Positions 42,371 through 52,685 of a stretch of 64,000 nucleotides of DNA are shown in pieces (the stretch's first letter is position 1; each line of letters begins with the position of its first letter). The stretch comes from Anaeramoeba flamelloides (Eukaryota; Metamonada; Anaeramoebidae). Location: the NCBI GenBank assembly GCA_027625915.1, contig JANTQA010000023.1, positions 22,134,001 through 22,198,000 of the forward strand, given 5' to 3'. The notes beneath the pieces were generated by a model. That model saw only the letters and a program-made list of their open reading frames with translations, was not told the origin of the DNA and made no database searches. Position numbers and translations under genes: made by a program.

Positions 42371-42499
42371 GATTACTATTTTTGATATTATTAGAAAAAG
42401 AGGATTCATCATATTTATTGACCTCAGTAGGTAATAAATTTTAATTGATTCTTTAACAAAATTCCTAAATCACAATTTAGGAATTCGGAAAGTCCCATA

Positions 42500-42980
42500 G
42501 AGTGTCGTGGGATGACTAGGTTTTTTTTTAATTTCTAAAATTAAAAAAAAACTAAGGACGGTTTTCTTGAGGTTTTCTGTTTTATTTGTTAAAACTATCG
42601 ATTTTTGTTAGGTTTTTTTGAGTTTTCTATTTTATTTAGAAAATCAATAAATTTTCGTTAGTTTATTTTTAATTTTTGTAATAAACCGAAAATTTATTAA
42701 AATTTCGGTTTATTTCACAAAGTAAAAAACCGAGAACACTTCAGAAATAAAATAGAAAACCTCAAAAAAACCTAGAAAACTTCACAAATAAACAGAAAAA
42801 TCAAGAAAAGTTAAACGTGTTTTTCCAGAATTCAAAAGAATAGAGAAAAATCTTTGATTTTACTTAATTCTTTTTCACCCTGGAAAAGCAAACGGTAGTT
42901 TTTTTTTTACCTTTTGAAATAAACAGAAAATTATTTAAATTTTATGTTTATTTCGAAAATCAAAAAAAACCTAACTACAA
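42500..42980. repeat. Hairpin array, copy 3
   Basis: Contains GGTTTTCTGTTTTATTTGTT, TTATTTCACAAAGTAAAAAAC, AGAAAACCTCAAAAAAACC and CAGAATTCAAAAGAATAGAG modules. It lies between two copies of the fold-back MITE. Confidence 0.55.
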
Positions 42981-42983
42981 ATA

Positions 42984-43178
42984 CAATAAGTTTCACTTTT
43001 AAGGCACAAACTTTCAACGAAATTTAAAGCAAATTAAAATCTCAAATTAAGGCATAAAATTTTGGATTCTAGTAAAATAAATTGTAAAAAAAAAATTCCA
43101 AATTTTGTGCCTTAATTTGAGATTTTTTTGTGCTTTAAATTTCGTTGAAAGTTTGTGCCTTAAAAGTGAAACTGATTG
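42984..43178. mobile_element. Fold-back MITE family C, copy 4
   Basis: Starts CAATAAGTTTCACTTTTAAG and ends TTAAAAGTGAAACTGATTG, with TA outside both ends (42982-42983, 43179-43180). Arms are nearly complementary. Confidence 0.8.
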
Positions 43179-43348
43179 TAAGAGGAATTATAAACTCCAC
43201 TGTTAAGTAATAATAATAAAAAATAAGTTGAATTTTTTTTCTTAATTTATATTTTTTGAAATACGAGAACTCTTTTAAAGTTATAATTATTTGTTAATTT
43301 TTTTGTCAAGATGATCTATGAAATTTTTTTTTTGTTATTTGGATTTTG

Positions 43349-43453
43349 TTAACCAAAAGAAGGGCGATTACATATTTGACCTTTTGGTCTCAAGTCACCC
43401 ATTGGGCATGTGGCAAATCTACAGTAAATGACTAAACCTTTCAATTTGATCCT
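43349..43453 (-). other. Short Cys-containing open segment, possible terminal exon
   Basis: A 34-codon stretch open from a stop to a stop reads GLVIYCRFATCPMGDLRPKG and then QICNRPSFG. It is the least A/T-rich spot for kilobases and has three Cys. There is no ATG in a suitable place, so it could only be a final exon or a relic. No family recognised and no upstream exon found. Confidence 0.25.
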
Positions 43454-43735
43454 TTAACCATTTTTGAAAACCCCAAAACCCAAAAAAAAAAAAAAACACC
43501 CAATTATTTAATAAAAATTGGTTCAAATACCAGAAGAAGAAAGAAATTTTATTACCCGTGAGGAAATTATATAAAATATAAACTTAAAAAACACCATTTT
43601 TTGAAATATACAAGTAATAAATAATCGGATGAATTTCAAAAAACAATACCTTAATTATTGAAAACTGTAAATAAATATAATTGATTAGTTCAAAGAAGAG
43701 TTCAAATCATTGTTTTTTTTTTCTTTTTGTTTAAT

Positions 43736-44115
43736 AAAAACACAAGAGTAAATATGAAATCTGGAAAAAAATTTTTTTTTCAATTTTAGAGATAAATAAA
43801 GATTTCCATACAATTATCCAAATTTCTGTAATAGTAAACATAATTTCTGTTTATTTTAATATACTAATAATAATTTTAATCAAAAAACTGTTTGGTGAAC
43901 ACCAATCTTTCAATTTTTAAAAAAAAATCATTTTTCAAACAAATTTTTAGTGTTCACCAAACGATTTTAAATTGAAAATCCATTCAAGCTTAAAAATTAA
44001 AACCGATGTTTCGTTTACTATTACCGAAATTTGGATAATTGTATGGAAATCTTTATTTATCTCCAAAATTGAAAAAACTCTATTTTTTACAACATTCATA
44101 TTTACACTTGTAAAA
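43736..44115. mobile_element. TIR element J (about 380 bp)
   Basis: The inner arms GATAAATAAAGATTTCCATA (from 43791) and TATGGAAATCTTTATTTATC (ending about 44061) are complementary for about 50 bases, and complementarity continues outward less perfectly to about 43736 and 44115. A second inner pair TGTTTGGTGAACACC and GTGTTCACCAAACG flanks the centre. The frames at 43947-44238 on both strands are products of this symmetry. Confidence 0.75.
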
Positions 44116-44343
44116 GATAAGAGACAAAAACCCAAACAATCAAATTTAAAATTCTCTCCGATATACCTTTTTAAAACCTTTAAAAGTCAACTTATAATAA
44201 AAAAAATACTTTTTAATTTGATTATTTTGTTTCAATAATTAATAATCCAATTCTCATTATTTCAGGTCATTTTTAATAACCCAAAGATGAAAATAATCAA
44301 TAAAATTTCTTTTTATTTCTCTATTTTTTAAATATTACCCCCC

Positions 44344-44403
<60 letters not shown>

Positions 44404-44774
44404 ATTAATAATTCTTATCATAAAAAATAAACAATTTTTTTCAAATAACAGGTTTTAATAAAAAGAATTCACCTTTTTTCACTCTTAATAGCTGAAAAAA
44501 AATATTAATTAATCTTTTAAATTTCAAGAAATTTAATAAATATTTATAAATAAAAAAAATAATGGATTTTTTCTGGTTTTTAAAGGGTTCAGAATTTGAT
44601 TTATTTTATAATTTTAAAAATAAGATTAAAGTTTTAATGTTATTTTTTCATACAAATTATTAAAAATTACTAAAAATGAGAGTTTAAATAAAAATAATAT
44701 AGTTTGGGATATTTTTCTATTTCTTTTTTTTGATCTAAAAATCAAAATAAAAAACGATCGGATCTTTTTACTTA
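44116..44774. other. A/T-rich stretch with a poly-A tract
   Basis: Includes CCCCCC followed by about 34 As at 44346-44379. No gene. Confidence 0.5.
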
Positions 44775-44970
44775 CATCCAATTCCACTTTTAAGGCAGAA
44801 TCTTTCAACAAAATTTAAGGAACAATAAAAATCTTAAAATAGGGCATAGCATTCAAATTCTAGAAAAATAATTTGTGAATTAAAATATTTCAAATTTGGT
44901 TCCTTGATTTGGGATCTTTTGGTGCCTTAAATTTCATTGAAAGTTTGTACCTTAAATTTGAAACTGAGTG
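44775..44970. mobile_element. Fold-back MITE family C, copy 5 (diverged)
   Basis: Starts CATCCAATTCCACTTTTAAG and ends CTTAAATTTGAAACTGAGTG, with TA at 44773-44774 and 44971-44972. Both arms carry many substitutions, so this is an older copy. Confidence 0.7.
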
Positions 44971-45169
44971 TAGAATTTCATCTTGAAAAATGAATTGTTT
45001 TTAAAAATAGTAACCTATTTCTCTAAATTTGATAAATGGAGTTGAGTATCGAATATTAATCGGCTTTTTGTATAAATAAATTCTCTTTCCTTTAGGATAA
45101 AAAATAAATATAAGTTACAACCCCTTAAGTAAAATTGTAGATATAAATTGAATTTAATACTAAATTTTT

Positions 45170-45435
45170 ATAATTTTTTTATTTCTTTCAATTTTTTTTC
45201 TATTCAACATATGTGTAGAGAACAATATTTATATTTAATCATTCATTTTTAGAATCAGTTTTTTAATAAAAACAAAAACATAAGAAATCAATATCATATC
45301 GCTTCTTGGTTATTTTCAGTTTCTTTGATATATGTAATATGGATTTGTCCTCACAAAAAAAAAAAAAAAAAAACAATTTTTATTTTTTAACACAGTTTAA
45401 ACAAGTATACACGTAATATTTTGACTACAATATTT
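45170..45435. mobile_element. Mariner-like family M fragment
   Basis: Shares CATTTTTAGAATCAGTTTTTTAA, ACATAAGAAATCAATATCAT and the terminal AATATTTTGACTACAATA with the reference copy. Left part missing. Confidence 0.5.
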
Positions 45436-46429
45436 CAAAAATTTGTCCCCATAAATAAATCAAGGTTATCTATATTTTACTAATGAGTGAAATTATTCCA
45501 ATGGTCAATAACTTACTTATCATCCATAGTGAGTTATTTTTAAGACGATTTACTAAATATATTATTTTTCAACAAAAATTGATTCAAAGTGACAAAAAAA
45601 GGTTAATATTCTCCGATTTGATGTAAAAGTGCAGATATGAATCAAAATTTTTTATTTTTTTAATTTTACCAAGTTTTTCTTTTATCTATGATTGATAATT
45701 TCCAAAATTATTTCTTAAAAAATTTAATGCAAAATAAAAAACAAAATTTTTAGCAAATTATTTTTTTTAAAAATATCTGTCTTTCAAAAGCAAATATTGT
45801 AAACCACTTAAAAAAATTAAATTAATTTACAAGTCAAATTTCAAAAAAATAATAACTATTATCAACTGGATTGCTTACCACCAAAATCATAATTAATACA
45901 ATTTTCACATACTAAACACAAGTTTGCAAAGTATTGTTAGAAAAACTAGAAAATATCCAAGTTAAATTGTTTTTGTTTAATGATCATTCTTCGAAAATTT
46001 AAAAATTTCTATAATAAATGAATTGATTGTTACAATGTTGTTGTATGCCCTTCTTTTTCGAGATCATATTTGATGTAATACAATCCAACTTCAAACAAGT
46101 TCATCTATTTTGTCTTTTGAAATTTCTACATTATGCTTTACTTTTGAAGGCAACATAAAAAAATGGAATTTCTGATTTTCAATCAAAATTTTTACAAATT
46201 GTAATTGTTTTTCTAGAACATTTTCATTTTCTCAATTTTTCTCAAAAATGAAATTTCAAGGATCATATTTAATTAAAAAACAGTCAAGCAAGATTTTAAT
46301 TAAAAACATTAAGGTGATGACTAAAATCTTGTCTGTAATTATTTTCACAAAAATTGGGATAATAACCTTAAAATGTCTAAAAATCATTTTTTTCAAAACT
46401 TTTCAGTAATTGTTATTCTCTAACTCAAA
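45436..46429. other. Upstream flank of the Pam16 gene
   Basis: A/T-rich, with diffuse similarity to family M near 46080-46290. TTTTCAG at 46398-46406 just before the start codon could be the acceptor of a 5'-UTR intron. Confidence 0.35.
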
Positions 46430-46873
46430 ATGGTTTATGCACTTCAAGATCTCTCTAAAATTGCATGGCTAGCAACAAAAAATGTAACAAGTGTGATTTC
46501 TACATCCTTTACTGAAACAGCAGCTGTGAATTGCCCAAGCTCAAAGAATTTTTTGAAACGCTTTTTAGCGGGGGTTTTTGGAATTGAATTCCGTTCACCT
46601 TTAACTGTGCCAGAGTCACTCTCCATCTTAGGGATCGACAAAATGACAGATCCCTTAACAATAAGAAAGAGAAGTGAAAAGCTTTGGGGAGCAAATGATC
46701 CTGAAAAAGGTGGATCGGTGTATTTGCAAGAAAAAATATTGTTATCAACAAAACTTTTGTTGGTGCATTTAGAAAAAAACCCTCCCAAATATGAACAAAG
46801 CGAAAGCAAACAAGAGAGTGAGGAAAATGCCAAAGAAAACGAAAAAGAACAAGAACAAGAAAAGAAAAATTAG
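46430..46873 (+). CDS. PAM16: Pam16/Tim16 subunit of the organelle protein-import motor
   Basis: The 147-residue protein matches the Pam16 plan: a short hydrophobic N-terminus (LQDLSKIAWLATKNVTSVIS), then a degenerate J-like domain at about 60-118. That domain contains ESLSILGID, KRSEKLWGAND and the family hallmark GGSVYLQEKI, followed by LLLVHLEK. Animal and yeast Pam16 read similarly (ILNV...YEHLFKVND...GGSFYLQSKV). No HPD motif is present, as expected: Pam16 sits on the matrix face of the TIM23 channel and holds the active J-protein Pam18 next to Hsp70, limiting its ATPase stimulation. The tail is a Glu/Gln/Lys-rich extension not usual in the family. No long cleavable presequence is evident. 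Its presence implies a mitochondrion or mitochondrion-related organelle with Hsp70-driven import. The ATG is the first in frame, 24 bases after a possible splice acceptor. Confidence 0.9.
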   Translation: MVYALQDLSKIAWLATKNVTSVISTSFTETAAVNCPSSKNFLKRFLAGVFGIEFRSPLTVPESLSILGIDKMTDPLTIRKRSEKLWGANDPEKGGSVYLQEKILLSTKLLLVHLEKNPPKYEQSESKQESEENAKENEKEQEQEKKN

Positions 46874-47589
46874 GTCCAAAATAGACTTTAATTCAATCGA
46901 ATCTAAACTCAATTTCAAAATTTTTCACACACCTAAAGCACTTAAAAGAATCGAATTATTACAGTTTGGTTCAATTAATAAATAATTTTGGTTTTTGAAA
47001 AATATGAAAATCATTTTTTCTTTCTTTTAATTTTTTTTCTTTTTTTTATTTTTCAAATTTTTTTTCGTTCGATCAAAATTTTTTTCAACCATTGATATAA
47101 ACAAAAAATTGGTTTCTTTTGATAAAAAAACTCAAATAAAATTAACTGAGGATATCTTACCATTTGATCAATCAAAAATTATTAATGAAATTTTCAACAA
47201 ATTTACCAATACAGTTTTTTTATGAGCCCATCACTAGTAGGAAAAAAAAAAATTGAATAAAAAAAAGTTAGACAAAAATACAACTTCGATTATCATTTCA
47301 TCCTTGTTAATCGAGTTTATTCAAAATATAAGCAACATTCCAGTTCCTAAAAATCTTGAGGGTGTTGTATTTATTGTTGTTAAACGTACTACAATTTTGA
47401 AAAGTCTCTTGTCTCGAAAAAAGATCTATTTTGGTGTAAAAATTTTTAAATGGATGTGACAATGAATTTTTATGAAACCCAACTTTAGGATATTTTTTTG
47501 AGGAGATAATAACTAATAGTTTTGAAAACACTCTACTCATCTAAAGAAACTTAAATACGGAAAAAATAATTTCTGAGGGTAATATTGGG
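46874..47589. other. 3' flank of the Pam16 gene
   Basis: A/T-rich. Frames of 64-77 codons at 46791-46985 and 47253-47540 overlap the tail of the gene or begin at weak starts and are not supported. Confidence 0.4.
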
Positions 47590-48375
47590 TTTATCCGAGG
47601 TTTTTTTTTTACGTTTTCTGTTTTATTTATTAAATCTATCGATTTTCCAAATAAACAGAAACCCCAAGAAAACCCGATGGCGCTTTTCCAGAATTCAAAA
47701 GATAGGAGAAAAATCTTTAATTTTATTATATTCTTTTAAATTTTAGTAAATCTAACGGAAGTGTCCGTCACGTGCCTAGCTTTTCCAGAATTTGAAATAA
47801 TATCAAGTAAAAACTTATAGACATACTCTATTCTATTGAATACTAGTAAAGTTCACGGCGGTTTTTTTTTTATTTTTGAAATAAAACAAAAAATTATTAA
47901 ATTTTCTATTTACTATAAAAATTAAAAAAATAAGTAACAAAAGTACCCTTCAAGTGACTAGCTTTTCTTGAGGTTTTCTGTTTTGTTTGCAAAATCTATC
48001 AATTTTTGTTCTTGGTTTTTTTGAGGTTATCATTTTATTTGGAAAGTGTTCTAGATTTTTCTGAGGTTTTCTGTTTTATATATTAAGTTTTATAGGTTTT
48101 TTTGAGGTTTTCTATTTTATTTATGATGTGTTCTAGGTTTTTTTTACTTTTTGAAATAAACAGAAAATTTTAATAAATTTTCGCTTTATTTCAAAAGGTA
48201 AAAAAAAAACCTAACGAAAATGTTCTTGATTTTCCAAATAAACAGAAAACTAATGAAAACCTAACAAAAATGTTCCTAGTTTTTTTGTACTTTTTGTAAA
48301 AAACAGAAAATTTCTTAAATCTTCTATTTATTTCAAAAATAAAAAAAAAACTAACGTAAAATCAAAGAAAAAATA
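47590..48375. repeat. Hairpin array, copy 4 (largest)
   Basis: A succession of modules: TTTTCCAGAATTCAAAAG, TTGAAATAAACAGAAAATTT against AAATTTTCGCTTTATTTCAA, and three or more GAGGTTTTCTGTTTTATAT-type units (about 47964, 48063, 48104). It is followed directly by the LINE-related flank. Confidence 0.6.
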
Positions 48376-48680
48376 ATTTTTTCCAATTTAATAGAACAAA
48401 TAATTCGTTAATAGTCAAACTAATTGATTCCCTATTTGAAATATATTCATCGGATTTAAAATACTTTTAAAATATACGAAAAATGTCCTCTTATCTGTGA
48501 AAGAAAAAAGTTTCAAATTATTTATTATTAAATTGAAAAAAAAAAATAATCGAAACCCTGGAAAATTGGATTTTCCAACTTAAATTTTAAAATATCTTTA
48601 AAATTATTTTTTTTATCAAAGATCTTTGATTAACCAATAGTTTTTATTCTAATTTAAGTTATTAAAGAGGGTAAAATTAG
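48376..48680 (-). mobile_element. LINE-related fragment next to hairpin array 4
   Basis: Similar to 5641-5890 across ATTGATTCCCTATTTGAAAT and CAAAGATCTTTGATTAACCA-type sequence. No frame. Confidence 0.35.
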
Positions 48681-50481
48681 CAATTTTTTTTTTTTTTTGA
48701 AAAAATTTTTTATGATAGATATCTCCAAAATTTTTACAGATTCTTGTTATTGCTTATCAAATAATTCTTTGTATTTTTTTTTCAATTATTATAAAAAAAA
48801 ACAAATTTCAACATTGCAATTAGTAGATGGATACTAATTTGTGATTTTTTTATAATTTGATTAAATATGATTTTTTTTACAAAATTGAAATATTGATCTC
48901 TGAAAAGATTCTGAATTAGTATTTGGACTCTTCTACATTTTTTTGATAATTCAAAAACAACCTAAAATTAAAAATTATTTAAGGGTCTAGTCAGTTAATA
49001 TGGATTTATCCGGTATCCATTTGGTGTCTTGTTAATAAGATGGATATTGGTGAGTTGTACTTTTTTTGGTTAAGAAAAATCATACAAAACAAACAAAAAA
49101 AGGTTAATAAGATCTCTAAATAAGTAAAAATGTAATTAACACAAAAAAAAACAATTTTCACAGGATCTCAATTACAAAAAAAAAACTTGATAAAAAAAAA
49201 AAAAAAAAAGGGGGGGGGATTAATCGAATTCAGTCAAGCAATACAATAAACAAAAAAAGTTTCAAAAGATTATTTAAAAAAAAGTCTAATTTAGAAAAAT
49301 AATTCAGTGGATCTTAATTTAAAAATTTGAATTAAAAAAAAAAGTTCTCATGAATTTTCGATTTCAAAAAAATAAAATTTAAAAAATCAAATTTTTCCTT
49401 TTTTATATTTCCAATTGGTCTTAAATTTCTTCAATTTGAAACAAATAGTCTTCTTTAAGTGCGCAATCAATTTTATTCGGTTTTTTCTAGTGTGTGGTTG
49501 TTTTGTAATCTTTCTATATTTGATAAATTAAGGATATTTTAACATTCTTTTGAGTTAAAAATAACTTATTTGAGAAATGAAAAAAATCAAATTCAATCTC
49601 TCCAAGATATCAAAAAGTGCTAATAAGCAACACTTCAGATCCAAAATAGTTATATTCAAAATTCTAATCCACATTGATTCAAATCTGGATTGGGGTGGAT
49701 TTTGCATAAAAGAATCAATAGCTGGGGGGTGGGGTTAAAAAGAGATATTTTTTACATTATAGATAGGTGGGTGGTACTGTTAACGTAGGGGGGTATGTTC
49801 TTAATGTGGATTTTGTTTTCAATGAAATAACCTTTTTATATTATTCGGTCGTCTCACAAAATATTAATTCAAAAATAAACAAATTTATGTGTGTATTCTT
49901 GTATAAGTTATGGGTACTAAAAAAAATTCTCAAATAAAATTTTAGAGTTTGGATTAGTGCCTAAGAGTGGTATCAAGTACCCAGCTTTTCCAGAATTTAC
50001 AAGAGTTGAGCAAAATCAAGAATATTTTACTCGATCTCAGTTAAAATATTGATAAAGATAACTACATTTTTTTTATTTTTTAAAGAAAATGAAACAATAT
50101 ATTAATTTTTGGTTTATTTGACAAATTAAAAAAAAAACTAAATGTAAAAAGGTAGTGATTTTGTTGAAGTGCCTTTCTTCAATAATTAAAAAAAAATAAA
50201 AAAAGAATTTTTTTTTCTTAATTTAAATGTTGTTTGTAAAGACAACCCTATATTAGGTATGAGATATTTAAAATTATTTTTTAACTTGTTAGGAAATGTG
50301 TAAAGTGTGTCTATACATGTATCTGATATGTAATTGTATATAATTATTCAATAAATACGTGTAAAAAGTGGTAACAAAATCCAGAATTAAGGGGTTTTAC
50401 TCATATAAAAATTCAGATTTTTATGGCTTTTGAATTTGAACAAAAGAGAAAGGGTTTATATTAATTCGTCCTTCTCCACAT
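48681..50481. other. Gene-free stretch
   Basis: No gene. There is a poly-A run followed by nine Gs near 49190-49219, and a G-rich non-coding patch at 49690-49800 (GCTGGGGGGTGGGG, then GTAGGGGGGTATG). A partial hairpin-array module lies at 49980-50150 (GCTTTTCCAGAATTTACAAG). Confidence 0.45.
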
Positions 50482-51294
50482 AAAGGTTTACGATACCCCA
50501 AACTGGAAAAAAGACTATCTTGTATTAGGTGCACTTATGTGTTTTTTGGTTCTTAGCTGATCGATATTCACCTTGGTTTGATTTTTAATACTGATTTGGA
50601 AAAAAAAATGAAATTAGTTTTTTTTTTTCCAAAATCTGAATTCAAGAGTGTAAGGTTCATAAATTGGTAGGAAAGATATTTAATTAAAAATTCAATTTTT
50701 GGGTTGCCAAGTGGATTTTTTTTTAGGTTTGGTTGTATTGTGTACTTTTACCCTTCTAAGACTTTTTAGTTCATATGGTAAGATAGTATATTAGGCACAA
50801 ATAATCAAAATAAGGAAAAAAAAATCACAATAACACACAAAAAAATGATCGGTAATAAAAGAGCATACTATCTTTTTTTTCATCTCAAACAATAATAAAA
50901 AACAATATAAATTTCTTATCTTCAATGATTATTGATTAAAAAAAAAAAGTTTTTTTTTAGACCTTATTTGATTAATTGAAGTGTGCATTAAAAAGTATAC
51001 AGACTGTAAAAAATCTATTTTGTTGTATTTAATTGATTAAAAGAGGGATGAAATTTTCAATTAACACCATAAAAATTACATTTATTTTTAATGTGTACTT
51101 ACCTTATACTCTATTAGCCTCACGCCCCTGAATTCAGATTTTGGAAATAAAAAAAAAATATTTTCATTTTTTTATAAAAACACTCTAAAAAAATATCTCA
51201 GGCTGAAGATATATCAGATAATAACCAAAATAATATGAAATTGGTATCTAAAACAAAATGGTCTTTTTTACAGTTTCAGGGGTTGTAAACCTTA
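50482..51294. mobile_element. TIR element G (813 bp, arms about 200 bp)
   Basis: The left arm from AAAGGTTTACGATACCCCAA to about GTTCATAAATTGG (50680) is mirrored by the right arm from about 51095 to CAGGGGTTGTAAACCTT (51292). The shared inner word is TCCAAAATCTGAATTCA / TGAATTCAGATTTTGGA. A small hairpin (AGATAGTAT ... ATACTATCT) lies inside. No coding frame. Confidence 0.75.
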
Positions 51295-52685
51295 ATTCAG
51301 AAAAAGTAACTCTTTTTGAATTTTCTTTCTTAGTCCCGCCAATAAAAGATTTTGGGTTGTATTTATGATACTGAACTCTGGAATTTCAAAAAATTAAAAC
51401 GAATAGATTGGAAAACAAATGTTGTAAAAAAATTCAGAGAATAAAAAATTCCCTTTTAAATTTTTAATACAAACATATTGAGATTTTACAAATAATTCCA
51501 TTGGTTGGAAGCATGTGTCTCTTGCAGTTAGTACAGAAAATGAACAATATTTTCTTTCAGTTTTTCCTTATTTGAAAAAAAAAAAATTCCGAAAAATTCG
51601 AATAAAGTAAAAGTTCCCAACTCAAAAAGGGAAAATTAGATCAAAACGGGGACTTGAACACCTAAGATTAAAATTTTGTTTCAATTGTGATCAGGATCTT
51701 TAAAAAGTTTTTGTTCTTTTTGATCTTCATGAAACAGTTTTTTTGTTTTTCAAAAAGCAAACAAAATCGAGACAACAATTCATTCTTTGGCAGAATTAAA
51801 TCCCGGGATGTGACAAATCAAAGTTCGTTAATTTTTTTTACTAGTTATGACAAACTATAATTTTCCCAAATCCTAAAAGTTGAACTACTTCTTTCTTTCA
51901 TGGGAACAAAAATCACAAAACGGTTCTGGTAGTAAGTGTCTCTGATCTTTGATCATATTTGAAAAGTATTAAACTGTATTATAATAAAAATCGAAATTCC
52001 AAAATTCTTTGAATTTAATAAGTTATTGATTTATAAACAATTTTAAAGTCCCAAATTCATATGGTATTGCCCTTTTCCTAATTGGGGAATCAATTGTCTC
52101 AAAATGTTCATAAGAAATCTAAAATCGTTAACAAAAATCTCAAATATAAATTTTTTTTATAAGCCGGTCTCGTTTCTAGGTGATTATGTGTCATTTCATA
52201 GATATTCTGAACAATAATAATTTTATTTGAATAATTTGAATTATTTTGGAAACTATAAAACCAAATCTTTGGTACAACCAAATTAACATTGAAACTTGGG
52301 CTTAATTTGTACAAATAAAATTAAAGTATAAAATTTTCCAAAAGAGAAAAGGAATTTCTCAAAAGGAATATTATTAAGAAAAAAAACATATTTTACAAAA
52401 ACCCTAAACAGAACTGACCACTCTTTTGTGACATTAAAAATACTCGATAAATGAATTTTTCTTTTACAAAAAAAGAAAATATCCAAAATCTGAAAAAGGA
52501 GGAATTTAAAACAAAGAAAGAAAGAGATTTCAAGCATCAACCGATGAAATAAATCAGCTGACAAACATTTTTTTCTTTTTTTAATTGTGATTTTCTTTGT
52601 ACTTCCCTTTTTAATTTATTTCCACAATAATTTTTTTAAATCGAACAAAAAAAACAAAAAAAAAAAGTGACTCTTTCCTGAAAAA
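51295..52685. other. Upstream flank of the CH-domain gene
   Basis: No gene supported. A 93-codon minus-strand frame (52283-52564) begins at TTG and is Phe-rich. A tRNA-like word GGGGACTTGAACACC (51648) has no cloverleaf around it. The promoter of the following gene is presumably at the right end. Confidence 0.4.

Noticed and set aside
43947-44238. 62- and 88-codon frames on opposite strands
   Set aside because: Both arise from the inverted arms of TIR element J.
46444-46833. 129-codon minus-strand frame opposite Pam16
   Set aside because: The plus-strand frame carries the Pam16 signature; this one is its shadow.
51640-51680. tRNA-like T-arm word GGGGACTTGAACACC
   Set aside because: The T stem does not pair and no acceptor or anticodon stem can be built around it.
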